Origin: Mycobacterium paraseoulense
GTDB taxonomy: Bacteria > Actinomycetota > Actinomycetes > Mycobacteriales > Mycobacteriaceae
DNA length: 64,000 nucleotides
Reading direction: 5' to 3'
Assembly: GCF_010731655.1 (NCBI RefSeq)
Contig: NZ_AP022619.1
Coordinates: forward strand, 4,402,001-4,466,000
In this document: positions 17,999 to 27,619 of the stretch, piece after piece
Position numbering within the stretch: the first letter of the stretch is position 1
Layout of the letters: each line of letters opens with the position of its first letter
The notes under the pieces: model-generated
The model's input: the letters and a program-made list of their open reading frames with translations, nothing else
What the model was told of the DNA's origin: nothing
Database searches by the model: none
Program-made: the position numbers and the translations under genes

Positions 17999-19180
17999 GT
18001 GAGCTCGGCGGCGTCGGTGTGGGGGAGCAGCGGGCTGGCCTATTTGACCGGCCTGCCGGACGGGCCGCCCGACTTCTCCCGGGCGAACGTGCTGACCCAC
18101 GCTCAGCGGGTGGCGGCAGCCGTCGGCGGGCGCTTGGGGTTCGCCATCGACGCGGCCGGCCTGCTGTCCGGGCGGGCGGCAATGCTGGGCCTGACCCGCG
18201 GCGGCCGGGTCTCCGCCGGCCGCGCCACCCGGTTGCTGGCCGCCGCCGACGGCTGGTGCGCGATCACGCTGTCGCGCCCAGACGACGTCGCCGCCGTCCC
18301 CGCGCTGGTGCAATCCGACGACGCCGCGGGTGATCCCTGGCCTGCGTTGCGGCGCTGGGCCGCAACGCAATCGCTCCCGGCGATCATCGAGCGCGCGACG
18401 CTGCTCGACCTCCCGGCGGCGCGCCTGGGCGAAGCCGTGGCCGCCGCGCCGCGAATTCGACCGTGGGGCGCCCGCGGACCGGCGCGCGGCATCACCGGCC
18501 TGCTGGTCGCCGACCTGTCGTCGATGTGGGCGGGCCCGCTGTGCGGACAGCTGCTGGCCCGCGCCGGAGCGACCGTGGTGAAGGTCGAGAGCCCGTCCCG
18601 CCCGGACGGCACCCGAGCGGGCAACCGGGCGTTCTTCGACTGGATGAACGGTGAAAAGCTGTCCTACTGCGTCGATTTCGACCGGCAGGCCGGCTACTTG
18701 CGCGAGTTGCTCGCCGCCGCCGACGTAGTGATCGAGGGCTCGCGCCCCGCGGCGCTGACCCGGCGCGGGCTGGGGCCGGACGACGTCGCGGCGGGCACCG
18801 GGCGAATCTGGTTGCGCATCAAGGGATATGCCGACAGCCGCCCGGCGTTCGGTGACGACGCCGCGGTGGGCGGCGCACTGGTCGGCGTCGCCGCCAACGG
18901 GCCGGTGTTCTGCGGTGACGCGATCGCCGATCCGCTGACGGGGCTGGAGGCGACCCGGGTGGTCGCCGACTCGCTGGGCCGCGGGGGCGGGGAGCTGATC
19001 GAGGTGTCGATGGCCGCGGTCGCCGCCGGCTATGCGGCGCTGCCGACGCAGGCGTCGGCCGCCGACCGGCCCGTGCCGCCCCCGCCGCTTCCGCCGCCGG
19101 CACGGCCGGCGGCCAGGCTGGGTGCCGACAACGAGGCGGTGCGCCAGATCGTGGCCCAACGGGGTTGCCTGTCATGCTGA
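17999..19180 (+). CDS. CaiB/BaiF (family III) CoA-transferase-like protein, unusual domain order
   Basis: The 393-residue protein contains the Rossmann core of family III CoA-transferases at residues about 165-345 (GLLVADLSSMWAGPLCGQLL, VVKVESPSRPDGTR, DPLTGLEATR, GELIEVSM). In most family members this core is at the N-terminus. Here the 155 residues before it (with AADGWCAITLSRPDD and LRRWAATQSL) resemble the part that normally follows the core, so the order looks permuted. GTG 17999 is taken as start, although GGAGG lies only one base before it. Its stop overlaps the ATG of the amidohydrolase (ATGCTGA), so they are coupled. It would move CoA between acids, but the substrate is unknown. Confidence 0.72.
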   Translation: MSSAASVWGSSGLAYLTGLPDGPPDFSRANVLTHAQRVAAAVGGRLGFAIDAAGLLSGRAAMLGLTRGGRVSAGRATRLLAAADGWCAITLSRPDDVAAVPALVQSDDAAGDPWPALRRWAATQSLPAIIERATLLDLPAARLGEAVAAAPRIRPWGARGPARGITGLLVADLSSMWAGPLCGQLLARAGATVVKVESPSRPDGTRAGNRAFFDWMNGEKLSYCVDFDRQAGYLRELLAAADVVIEGSRPAALTRRGLGPDDVAAGTGRIWLRIKGYADSRPAFGDDAAVGGALVGVAANGPVFCGDAIADPLTGLEATRVVADSLGRGGGELIEVSMAAVAAGYAALPTQASAADRPVPPPPLPPPARPAARLGADNEAVRQIVAQRGCLSC

Positions 19181-20478
19181 TCCGGCACGCCACCCTGCTG
19201 GACGGGACGGCCACCGATATCCGCTTCGGCGAGCGGATCGACGAAATGGGTGACGGGCTGGTCGCCCAACCCGGCGAGGGCGTGCTCTACGCCGGCGGGG
19301 GCACCGTCCTGCCCGGCCTGCACGACCATCACGTGCACCTGCGCTCGGCGGCGTCGTCGCTCGACTCGTTCTTGGTCGGGCCGCCCGGGGTCAGCACCAA
19401 AGCCGAGCTGACACAACTGCTGTCCAACGCGACGCCGGGCCCCGACGGGTGGATTCGAGCCGTCGGCTACCACGAGTCGGTGGCCGGCGACCTGGACCGG
19501 ACCGCGGTCGACGCCATGGTGCGCGGCGTCCCGGTGCGTATCCAGCACCGCAGCGGGGCGCTGTGGATCCTCAACTCCGAGGCGCTGGGTCGGGTCGGGC
19601 TCGCCGAACACCCCGACGGGCGGCTGCGCAGCGCGGACCATGGCTGGTCGGACCTGCTGCAGCGGCGCGAGAGTGACCTGGCCGAGCTGAGCCGGCGCAT
19701 CACCGCGACCGGCGTCACCGGTGTCACCGACGCCACCCCCGACCTCGACGCCGACGACATGGTCTCGCTAATGGTGGCGCACCGCCGCGGCGAGTTCCGG
19801 CCCCGGCCGAGCTTCCTGTCCCCGGGCAAGAAAATCCTGCACGACGACCGCCTCGACCTGGACGGCCTGACCGGGTGGATAGCCGGCCAGCACGACGCGG
19901 GCCGTCCCGTCGCGGTGCACTGCGTGACGGCCGCCCAACTGGTGGTCGCCGTCGCGGCCCTGCGGGCGGCCGGCGGGCATCCGCAGGACCGCGTCGAGCA
20001 CGCCGCCGTGGTGCCCGACGACAACCTGGCCGACCTGGCCGACCTTGGGGTCACGGTGGTGACGCAGCCCAATTTCGTCGCCGAGCGCGGCGATCACTAC
20101 CTCACCGACGTCCCCGCCGCCGAGCACGATCAGCTGTGGCGCGTCGCCTCCTTGCTGAAGGCGGCGGTGCCGGTCGCGCTGTCCACCGACATGCCGTTCG
20201 GCCACGGCGATCCCTGGACGGCGATGCGCGCCGCCGTCTACCGCACGACCCCCAGCGGCGTCGTCCTCACCGCCGGCGAATGTGTCTCGGCCCGAGAGGC
20301 TTTGACGATGTTCCTGGGCCGGCCGGACCGGCCGGCCCAGCCACGGACGGTGGCGATAGGCGAGCCGGCAGACCTATGTGTGCTGAGCGAGCCACCGGTG
20401 ACGGTGCTGGCCGAGCTGGACGCCGGCATGGTGGCGGCGACCATCGTCGCGGGCGAGCTGGTCTACTTCGCGATGTGA
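19174..20478 (+). CDS. Amidohydrolase family metal-dependent hydrolase
   Basis: The 434-residue TIM-barrel hydrolase is of the amidohydrolase-3 (YtcJ-like) type. Metal ligands are visible: the HxH motif in GLHDHHVHL, a His in VAVHCVTAAQ, a His in RVEHAAVV, and the late Asp in LSTDMPFGHGDPW. The N-terminal beta-sandwich precedes the barrel. ATG 19174 overlaps the previous stop; a TTG at 19165 would add three residues. The coupled CoA-transferase suggests hydrolysis of a cyclic or amide substrate ahead of CoA activation (inference). It has no counterpart that I recall at this place in M. tuberculosis. Confidence 0.85.
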   Translation: MLIRHATLLDGTATDIRFGERIDEMGDGLVAQPGEGVLYAGGGTVLPGLHDHHVHLRSAASSLDSFLVGPPGVSTKAELTQLLSNATPGPDGWIRAVGYHESVAGDLDRTAVDAMVRGVPVRIQHRSGALWILNSEALGRVGLAEHPDGRLRSADHGWSDLLQRRESDLAELSRRITATGVTGVTDATPDLDADDMVSLMVAHRRGEFRPRPSFLSPGKKILHDDRLDLDGLTGWIAGQHDAGRPVAVHCVTAAQLVVAVAALRAAGGHPQDRVEHAAVVPDDNLADLADLGVTVVTQPNFVAERGDHYLTDVPAAEHDQLWRVASLLKAAVPVALSTDMPFGHGDPWTAMRAAVYRTTPSGVVLTAGECVSAREALTMFLGRPDRPAQPRTVAIGEPADLCVLSEPPVTVLAELDAGMVAATIVAGELVYFAM

Positions 20479-20485
20479 CCGGCGA

Positions 20486-21385
20486 TCACGGCGCGATGGC
20501 GAGCGCTGCGCGCAGGATGCCGCACTGGTTGTCGAAAAACCGCTGCGACACCTGCGCTTTGGGCACGAAGAGGTCGAAACCGTGGAAGGCTCCCGGAACG
20601 GTCTCCACCTGGCACGGCACCCCGGCGGCCGTCAGGCGTTCGGCGTAGGCCAGGTCCTCGTCGTGGAACAGGTCATGCGTGCCGACCCCGATCCAGGCCG
20701 GCGGCAGCCCGCTCAGGTCCGCGCGGCGCGCGGGCACGGCGACCTGCGGGTCGGCGTCGCCGAGGTAGGCCGCCCAGCCGAACCGATTGCTGCGGTTGTC
20801 CCACAGCCGGTAGTTCGGGTTGTGGGCGGTGGCCGAGCTGCGGTCGTCGAGCATGGGATAGGTCAGCAGCTGGAACGCGGGGCTCACCTCGGCGCGGTCG
20901 CGAGCCAACAGGGCCAGGGCCGCGGCCAGCCCACCGCCGGCGCTGGCGCCGCCGATGGCCACCCGGTACCGGTCCACGGACGGCAGGCCCGCCAGCCAGG
21001 TCAGCACCGAGTAGCAGTCCTCCAGCGGCGCGGGATACGGATGTTCGGGCGCCAGGCGGTAATCCACCGATGCGACGGTGATGCCCAGCCGCCGGCTGAA
21101 GCCGCTGCAGAGCCGGTCGTCCTGGCGGGCGGTGCCGATCACGTATCCGCCCCCGTGGATCCACAGCAGCGCCGGGGTCGGCGCGGCCACACCGGCCGGC
21201 CGGAACAGCCGGACACCGGCCCCCGAGCTCAGCGTGATCACCTCGACGCCGGGAACGGGCCTGGCGAGGCGCTCGCGCAACGCCATCGCGGCCCGCATCA
21301 TCCGCAGGGTCCGGGGACCGACGAGTCGGCGTGGCGCGAAACGGGCGATTCGCTGCAGGTCGGGATGAACATCGGGGTTCGGCAC
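20486..21385 (-). CDS. lipW: Esterase/lipase LipW (HSL family)
   Basis: The 299-residue alpha/beta hydrolase has the hormone-sensitive-lipase signature HGGG at 77-80, nucleophile Ser148 in GGASAGG, and the acid and base at Asp238 (GTHDLFHDED) and His268 (PGAFHGFD). It hydrolyses short- to medium-chain esters in the family. No signal peptide is seen. The GTG at 21385 (VPNPDVHPDL) gives a length like M. tuberculosis LipW (302). The frame continues to 21478 but that part is charged and unlike the family. It converges on the amidohydrolase gene with a 7-base gap. Confidence 0.9.
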   Translation of the reverse strand: MPNPDVHPDLQRIARFAPRRLVGPRTLRMMRAAMALRERLARPVPGVEVITLSSGAGVRLFRPAGVAAPTPALLWIHGGGYVIGTARQDDRLCSGFSRRLGITVASVDYRLAPEHPYPAPLEDCYSVLTWLAGLPSVDRYRVAIGGASAGGGLAAALALLARDRAEVSPAFQLLTYPMLDDRSSATAHNPNYRLWDNRSNRFGWAAYLGDADPQVAVPARRADLSGLPPAWIGVGTHDLFHDEDLAYAERLTAAGVPCQVETVPGAFHGFDLFVPKAQVSQRFFDNQCGILRAALAIAP

Positions 21386-21630
21386 CGGATCAGTATCACC
21401 GTGAGAGCCCGTGCGGGAATGGGCTTTTGCTCGAGCCGTTCGTGAGTGAACCATTCCGCTTCCCCGAGCGTGCTCCAAGGCGGTGGATTAGCCGGACAAA
21501 GATCGGGGTATCGGTGGAGTGCTGGCGAGCGCGGCAGCCGTCGTGCAAGCTGTTGCTGGTTCGTCGTCGCAACGTCCCTCACCGGGACCGAGCTAGGGCC
21601 GCCCGGTCGGGCAGGACGCGAGGCACGTGA
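21386..21630. other. Divergent intergenic region lipW / methyltransferase
   Basis: The 245 bases hold no supportable gene. No palindrome or -10 box that I can defend was seen. Confidence 0.4.
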
Positions 21631-22299
21631 ATGCTGGGGCATCTCTACGATCGGGCGCTCGGCGGCGAGCGATGTTGGATTCGGCACGACGACGGCGAGC
21701 TGCGGCCGCTGCCGGCGCACCGCTGGTTGGGCGTGCGATGTCCCGAGCACGAACGTCCCGGTGATTCATCTGGTGACGCCTTCGACGAAGACTTCGACGA
21801 AGCCGTCACGCGGATGTGCACCGGGCCGACGATCGAATTGGGCTGCGGACCGGGCCGGCTGGTGGCTCGGCTGATCCAGCGGGGAATACCGGCCCTGGGC
21901 ATCGATCGCTCCGTGACCGCGATCCGGCTGGCGGGCCGCGGCGGCGCGCCGGTCCTGCTGGGGGACGTGTTCGACCCGTTGCCCGCGATGGGCCTCTGGC
22001 AGACGGTGTTGCTGGTCGACGGCAATGTGGGCCTCGGTGGAGACCCGTGCCGCATCCTCGGGCGGGCCGCCGAGCTGCTGGCGCGGGGCGGCCGGTGCGT
22101 GGCCGAGTTCGACGCCGAGAACATCGGCATCCGTTCGCGTTGGGTGCGGCTGGAGTCAGCGTGTGAGGTGGGGCCCTGGTTCCGCTGGGCGTCGGTCGGC
22201 GTGGACAGCGCCGCCGCGCTGGCCGCGCAGGTCGGTCTGACGCTGACCGGTGTGCGCCTGATCGGCGGCCGGGTGATCGCCTGCCTCGCGGCGATGTGA
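21631..22299 (+). CDS. SAM-dependent class I methyltransferase
   Basis: The 222-residue protein has SAM motif I as IELGCGPGRLVARL (about 82-95), the motif II acidic residue in ALGIDRS, and a later LLVDGNVGLGGDPCRILGRAAELL segment followed by a final beta-strand hairpin. I recall homologues of this GNVGLGGDP type next to molybdopterin-dependent oxidoreductases of the Rv0218 type. Neither Rv0218 nor Rv0219 is present here, so the gene may be a remnant of that pair (inference). ATG 21631 has no strong ribosome site. The substrate is unknown. Confidence 0.75.
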   Translation: MLGHLYDRALGGERCWIRHDDGELRPLPAHRWLGVRCPEHERPGDSSGDAFDEDFDEAVTRMCTGPTIELGCGPGRLVARLIQRGIPALGIDRSVTAIRLAGRGGAPVLLGDVFDPLPAMGLWQTVLLVDGNVGLGGDPCRILGRAAELLARGGRCVAEFDAENIGIRSRWVRLESACEVGPWFRWASVGVDSAAALAAQVGLTLTGVRLIGGRVIACLAAM

Positions 22300-22484
22300 G
22301 CGTGTCGCGGCCGGCGCGACCCGCCCGGCTGGCAGACGCGCGCACCACTGGGAACAGCCCGGGCGTCCATGGCAACCGCCGTGCGGGCGTCGTTTGGATG
22401 TCCGGCGTTGCGTCGACGGAAACGTCAGTTTCGGACCTGGAGCCGGGGGTACGCTGCCCTAACACCACGGCAAGGAGGCCGGCT

Positions 22485-23669
22485 ATGACATCGTGCGCGA
22501 AATGGTTGCTACGGGCCCGACCCGGCGACTACGCGCTGGCCCTGAGCGTCGCGGGCGCTTCGCTGCCGGTGGTCGGTAAGCACCTCGAGCCGCTGGGCGG
22601 CCTCACCGCGATGGGCATCTGGGGCGCCCGGCACGCGCCCGAGTTCTTCTCCGGGATGACCAAGCCCCGGCGGCCGTCGGACGACGGCGACGACGTCCGT
22701 GTCCCCGACGGGCTGAGCGCCCGGGAGGTGTCCGTCGCCGCGCTGCGGGGGATCGTGTCGGCCGCGGATCTCGAGCTGGAATGGCCGGCGGCGCTGCGGA
22801 CGCCGCCGATCTGGGACGCGATGCGTCAGCGCCGCTACCTCCACCGGCGCGCGGTCCACTACGGGGACCACCCCGCGCAGGTGCTCGACGTCTGGCGCCG
22901 CAAGGATCTGCCGGCGCATCCGGCCCCGGTGCTGATCTTCGTGCCCGGCGGCGCCTGGGTGCACGGCAAGGCGATGGGGCAGGGCTCCGCCCTGATGTCC
23001 CGGCTGGCCGAGCAGGGCTGGGTGTGCCTGGCGATCGACTACCGCGTCGCCCCCCATCACCGCTGGCCGCGGCACATCATCGACGTCAAGACCGCCATCG
23101 CGTGGGCGCGCGCCAACGTCGACAAGTTCGGCGGTGACCGCGATTTCGTCGCCGTGGCGGGTTGTTCGGCCGGCGGGCACCTGTCCGCGCTGGCCGGCCT
23201 CACCCCGGACGACCCGCAGTTGCACGCAAAGCTGCCGGAAGGCGCCAACACCTCGGTGGACGCGGTGGTCGGCATCTACGGTCGCTACGACTGGGAGGAC
23301 CGCTCGACCCCCGAGCGCGACCGGTTCGTCGAGTTCCTGGAGCGGGTGGTGGTCAAGCGCAGGATGGACCGTCACCCGGAGGTGTTCCGCGACGCGTCGC
23401 CGATGGCGCGCGTGCATCGGAATGCGCCGCCGTTCTTGGTGATTCACGGCAGCCGGGACAGCGTCATCCCCGTCGAGCAGGCCCGCAGCTTCGTCGACCG
23501 GATGCGGGCGGTCTCGCATTCGGTGGTGGGCTACCTCGAGCTGCCCGGCGCCGGCCACGGTTACGACCTCATCGACGGCGAGCGGGCGGGCGCGGCCGCG
23601 CACGCGACTTCGCTGTTCCTCAATCAGGTGTATCGCACCAAGGCAAACGCGGCCAAAGAGGTTATCTGA
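22485..23669 (+). CDS. lipC: Esterase LipC
   Basis: The 394-residue alpha/beta hydrolase has the oxyanion segment VPGGAWVHG, nucleophile Ser228 in GCSAGG, Asp325 in HGSRDSVIP and His358 in GAGHGYD. M. tuberculosis LipC (403 residues) is a surface-associated esterase that attacks short-chain esters. ATG 22485 has an excellent AAGGAGG (22472-22478) six bases upstream; the frame is open further up to 22296 but lacks such support. It is 44 bases upstream of the WS/DGAT gene and likely cotranscribed with it, linking lipid breakdown and storage. Confidence 0.92.
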   Translation: MTSCAKWLLRARPGDYALALSVAGASLPVVGKHLEPLGGLTAMGIWGARHAPEFFSGMTKPRRPSDDGDDVRVPDGLSAREVSVAALRGIVSAADLELEWPAALRTPPIWDAMRQRRYLHRRAVHYGDHPAQVLDVWRRKDLPAHPAPVLIFVPGGAWVHGKAMGQGSALMSRLAEQGWVCLAIDYRVAPHHRWPRHIIDVKTAIAWARANVDKFGGDRDFVAVAGCSAGGHLSALAGLTPDDPQLHAKLPEGANTSVDAVVGIYGRYDWEDRSTPERDRFVEFLERVVVKRRMDRHPEVFRDASPMARVHRNAPPFLVIHGSRDSVIPVEQARSFVDRMRAVSHSVVGYLELPGAGHGYDLIDGERAGAAAHATSLFLNQVYRTKANAAKEVI

Positions 23670-23713
23670 GCAGCCACCGCTGAGTATGGTCCCTTTATGG
23701 GAATGGGGCAGCG

Positions 23714-25123
23714 GTGAAACGGCTGAGCGGGTGGGACGCGGTCCTGTTGTACAGCGAAACACCGAACGTGCACATGCACACGATCAAAGCCGCTGTGATC
23801 GAACTGGATTCCGATCGGCGTGACTTCGACATCGGCGCGTTCCGCGAAGTCATCCGCGGCCGCCTGAACAAGCTCGAGCCCTTCTGCTACCAGCTGGTCG
23901 AGATCCCGTTCAAGCTGCACCACCCGATGTGGCGGGAGCACTGCGAGCTCGACCTGGACTACCACATCCGGCCGTGGCGCCTGCCCGCGCCCGGCGGCCG
24001 CCGCGAGCTGGACGAGGCCATCGGGCGTATCGCCAGCACGGCCCTGGACCGCAGCCGCCCGCTATGGGAGATGTACTTCATCGAGGGCCTGGCCAACAAC
24101 CGGATCGCGGTGGTCGGCAAGATCCACCACGCGCTCGCCGACGGCGTCGCCTCGGCCAACCTGATGGCCCGCGGCATGGATCTGCAGCCCGGGCCCGATG
24201 GCGGGCCGTACATGTGCGATCCGGCGCCGACCACGCGGCAGCTGCTGAGTTCGGCCTTCGCGGATCACGTGCGCCACGTCGGCCGGATCCCGCACACGGT
24301 CCGCTACACGGCCGAGGGGCTGGGCCGGGTGCGCCGCAGTTCACGCAAGCTGTCACCCGAGCTGACCCGCCCGTTCGAGCCGCCGCCGACCTTCATGAAC
24401 CACAAGATCACCCCGGAGCGCCGGTTCGCCACCGCGACGCTGGCGCTGGCCGACGTCAAGGAGACCGGCAAGCGGCTGGGGGCGACGATCAACGACATGG
24501 TGCTGGCGATGTCGGCCGGCGCCCTGCGCACCCTGCTGTTGCGTTACGACGGTACGGCCGAACCCCTGCTGGCATCGGTGCCGATGAGTTTCGACTTCTC
24601 GCCCGAGCGGATCTCCGGCAATCGCTTCACCGGTGTCCTGGTGGGCCTGCCGACCGATTCCGACGACCCGCTCGAGCGCGTGCGGTGCAGCCACGAGAAC
24701 GCCATCGCCGCCAAGGAGAGCAACCAGCTGATGGGCCCGGAGCTGGTCAGCCGGTGGGCGGCCTACATGCCGCCCGCGCCCACCCAGGCCTTCTTCCGGT
24801 GGGCGTCCGAGCGCGCCGGCCACAACAAGATCCTCAACCTGAACATCTCCAACGTGCCCGGTCCGCGCGAGCGCGGCCGCGTCGGCGGGGCGCTGGTCAC
24901 CGAGATTTATTCGGTAGGACCGTTGACGGCGGGCAGCGGCCTCAACATCACCGTGTGGAGTTACGTCGACCAGCTCAACATCTCGGTGCTCTCCGATGGA
25001 GCCACGCTCAAGGACCCGCACGAGGTGACCGAGGCCATGGTGGCCGACTTTATTGAAATACGCAGGGCGGCAGGGCTTTCCGAAGAGCTCACCGTGGTCG
25101 AGGCCGCGATGGCGCCGGCTTGA
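23714..25123 (+). CDS. Wax ester synthase/diacylglycerol acyltransferase (WS/DGAT, Rv0221 type)
   Basis: The 469-residue acyltransferase (same length as M. tuberculosis Rv0221) transfers acyl groups from acyl-CoA to diacylglycerol or alcohols to form storage lipids. The catalytic motif HHALADG is at 138-144, and the late family motif NLNISNVPGPRE is present. GTG 23714 is the start; TATGGT at 23685-23690 is a possible -10 box for a short leader. It follows lipC and precedes echA1. Confidence 0.93.
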   Translation: MKRLSGWDAVLLYSETPNVHMHTIKAAVIELDSDRRDFDIGAFREVIRGRLNKLEPFCYQLVEIPFKLHHPMWREHCELDLDYHIRPWRLPAPGGRRELDEAIGRIASTALDRSRPLWEMYFIEGLANNRIAVVGKIHHALADGVASANLMARGMDLQPGPDGGPYMCDPAPTTRQLLSSAFADHVRHVGRIPHTVRYTAEGLGRVRRSSRKLSPELTRPFEPPPTFMNHKITPERRFATATLALADVKETGKRLGATINDMVLAMSAGALRTLLLRYDGTAEPLLASVPMSFDFSPERISGNRFTGVLVGLPTDSDDPLERVRCSHENAIAAKESNQLMGPELVSRWAAYMPPAPTQAFFRWASERAGHNKILNLNISNVPGPRERGRVGGALVTEIYSVGPLTAGSGLNITVWSYVDQLNISVLSDGATLKDPHEVTEAMVADFIEIRRAAGLSEELTVVEAAMAPA

Positions 25124-25246
25124 GCCGGCCCGAGGGAAATGGCACTCTCGCCTGACGTCAATGGCGTTCCGGTCGACCGCTAACATCTCCACGGACAGCA
25201 GCCACCCCGACACGAGGGACCCGACACCGAAGGAGTTGTGCGGCAC

Positions 25247-26032
25247 GTGAGCACTGGGAGCGAAGAAGCCGGCGAACCCGAAGTTCTGGTCGAACAACGG
25301 GGCCGGATCCTCATCATCACGATCAACCGGCCGAAGGCCAAGAACGCGGTCAACGCGGCGGTGGCGAACGGTCTGGCCGAGGCCGTCGACCGGCTCGACG
25401 GCGAGGCCGGGCTCTCGGTGGGCATCCTGACCGGCGCCGGCGGATCGTTCTGCGCGGGCATGGACCTCAAGGCGTTCGCGCGCGGCGAACTGCCCATCGT
25501 CGAGGGCCGTGGCATGGGCTTCACCGAGCGCCCACCGGCCAAACCGCTCATCGCCGCGGTCGAGGGTTACGCCCTGGCGGGCGGCACCGAGCTGGCCCTG
25601 GCCACCGACCTGATCGTCGCGTCGAAGGACTCGGCCTTCGGCATCCCCGAGGTCAAGCGCGGGCTGGTCGCCGGTGGCGGCGGCCTGCTGCGGCTGCCGC
25701 AGCGCATCCCGTCGGCCATCGCGATGGAGCTCGCGCTCACCGGCGACAACCTGTCGGCCGAGCGCGCCCACGAGCTCGGGCTGGTCAACGTGTTGGCCGA
25801 GCCGGGTAAGGCGCTCGACGAGGCGATCGCGCTGGCCGAGAAGATCGCCGCCAACGGGCCGCTCGCGGTGGCCGCCACCAAGCGGATCATCGTCGAGTCC
25901 CGAGGCTGGAGCCCGGAGAACATGTTCGCCGAGCAGAACGCGATCCTGGCCCCGGTGTTCGCATCCAACGACGCCAAGGAGGGCGCCGTCGCCTTCGCGG
26001 AGAAGCGCCCGCCGCGCTGGACGGGCACATAA
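25247..26032 (+). CDS. echA1: Enoyl-CoA hydratase EchA1
   Basis: This 261-residue crotonase-fold enzyme matches M. tuberculosis Rv0222 (262 residues). The oxyanion segment is GGSFCAGMDLKAF, and both active-site glutamates are in AGGTELAL and GIPEVKRG. It hydrates trans-2-enoyl-CoA in beta-oxidation. Two GTG starts are possible, 25238 and 25247; AGGAG at 25231-25235 is too close to the first (two bases) and acceptable for the second (eleven bases), so I use 25247. Confidence 0.93.
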   Translation: MSTGSEEAGEPEVLVEQRGRILIITINRPKAKNAVNAAVANGLAEAVDRLDGEAGLSVGILTGAGGSFCAGMDLKAFARGELPIVEGRGMGFTERPPAKPLIAAVEGYALAGGTELALATDLIVASKDSAFGIPEVKRGLVAGGGGLLRLPQRIPSAIAMELALTGDNLSAERAHELGLVNVLAEPGKALDEAIALAEKIAANGPLAVAATKRIIVESRGWSPENMFAEQNAILAPVFASNDAKEGAVAFAEKRPPRWTGT

Positions 26033-26092
26033 CCTGGCGGGTTACACTATGGCTTGAATCTGTAAACCGTCGGGAAACCGGAAAGATCGAGG

Positions 26093-27601
26093 ATGAGCAT
26101 TTCGCTGCTGCTTGAGATGGCTGCGTCGAGCAACCCCGATCGGACGGCCGTTGTTTCCGAAGACACCCGGCTGACGACGCAGCAGCTCAGCGATCTCGCC
26201 GACGGCGGCGCCGGGGTCGTCGCCGGATCGGGTGCCAGGCACCTGGCCTACGTGGGAACCGGCGGCGCGACGCTGCCGCTGCTCATCTTCGCCGCGGCCC
26301 GCGCGGGGGTTGCCTTCACGCCGATCAACTACCGGCTGTCGGCCGACGGCATCCGGGCACTGATCGGTCGCCTGCCCGAGCCGCTCGTGGTCGTCGACGG
26401 CCGGTATCGCGACGTGCTGGGCGAGGCCACACCGCGGCTGATGGCCACCGAGGAGTTCCTGACGGCTGCGCGCAGCGCCGAGCCGGCCGCCGAATTTCCC
26501 GACCCTGAGTCCGTCGCGATCGTGTTGTTCACGTCGGGCACCACGTCGCAGCCCAAGGCCGTAGAACTCTCGCACAACAATCTGACCAGTTATGTCACCG
26601 GGACAGTGGAGTTCGAATCGGCCGACGCCGGCGAGGCAGCACTGATCTGCGTGCCGCCGTATCACATCGCCGGAGTCAGCGCCGCGTTGTCCAATCTTTA
26701 TGCCGGGCGCAAGATGGTCTACCTACCCACCTTCGACGCCCGGGAGTGGGTGCGGCTGGTCGACGCCGAGCGGGTCACCACGGCGACGGTGGTGCCCACG
26801 ATGCTGGAGCGGATCGTCACGGTGCTGGAGAGCGGCGGCCACGAGCTGCCGTCGCTGCGCAACCTCGCCTACGGTGGCTCCAAGGTGGGCCTGCCGCTGG
26901 TGCGCCGGGCGCTGAAACTGCTGCCGCACGTGGGTTTTGTCAACGCCTACGGCCTGACCGAGACCAGCTCGACGATCGCGGTGCTGGGCCCCGATGACCA
27001 CCGGGAGGCCCACTCGGCATCGGAGGCGCACGTCGCCAAGAGGCTTGGATCGGTCGGACGCCCGGTTCCGGGCATCGAACTGCAGATCCGCGACGAGGAC
27101 GGCAAGGTACTCGGACCCGGTGAACCCGGTGAATTGTTCGTCCGCGGCGAGCAGGTGTCGGGGCGCTACACCGGGATCGGCTCGGTGCTCGACGACGAGG
27201 GCTGGTTCCCGACCCGCGACGTGGCCCTGCTGGACGAGGACGGCTACCTCTTCATCAGCGGACGCAGCGACGACACGATCATCCGCGGCGGCGAGAACAT
27301 CGCGCCGGCCGAGCTGGAGGAGGTGCTCATCGAGCACTCCCATGTCCGCGATGTCGCCGTGGTCGGTGTCGAGGATCCGCAATGGGGTCAGGCGATCGTC
27401 GCCGTCGTCGTGCCGGCCCTCGGGATCGATCCCGATCCCGAGGAGCTGCGCGATCACGTCCGCAAAAGCTTGCGCGGGTCGCGCACGCCGGACCACGTTG
27501 TGTTTCGCGACGAGTTACCCACCACGGCGACCGGCAAGGTCCTGCGCCGAGAGATCGTCAAGGACTTGGGTGCGTTGCGCGCCGCGCCGGCCGAGCAGTA
27601 G
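26093..27601 (+). CDS. FadD-type acyl-CoA synthetase
   Basis: The 502-residue adenylate-forming ligase has the A3 loop FTSGTTSQPKAVELSH, the A5 segment YGLTETSS, the hinge GRSDDTIIRGGENIAP and the catalytic Lys in TTATGKVLRREI. It converts an acid to acyl-CoA through an acyl-AMP. ATG 26093 has a weak AGATCGAGG upstream. It lies 60 bases after echA1 and is followed, 18 bases on, by a small two-Cys protein and then a convergent TetR regulator. In M. tuberculosis Rv0223c follows echA1 directly, so this ligase and its neighbours are an insertion relative to that genome. The substrate is unknown. Confidence 0.87.
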   Translation: MSISLLLEMAASSNPDRTAVVSEDTRLTTQQLSDLADGGAGVVAGSGARHLAYVGTGGATLPLLIFAAARAGVAFTPINYRLSADGIRALIGRLPEPLVVVDGRYRDVLGEATPRLMATEEFLTAARSAEPAAEFPDPESVAIVLFTSGTTSQPKAVELSHNNLTSYVTGTVEFESADAGEAALICVPPYHIAGVSAALSNLYAGRKMVYLPTFDAREWVRLVDAERVTTATVVPTMLERIVTVLESGGHELPSLRNLAYGGSKVGLPLVRRALKLLPHVGFVNAYGLTETSSTIAVLGPDDHREAHSASEAHVAKRLGSVGRPVPGIELQIRDEDGKVLGPGEPGELFVRGEQVSGRYTGIGSVLDDEGWFPTRDVALLDEDGYLFISGRSDDTIIRGGENIAPAELEEVLIEHSHVRDVAVVGVEDPQWGQAIVAVVVPALGIDPDPEELRDHVRKSLRGSRTPDHVVFRDELPTTATGKVLRREIVKDLGALRAAPAEQ

Positions 27602-27619
27602 GGGAGTTAAGGAAAAAAC

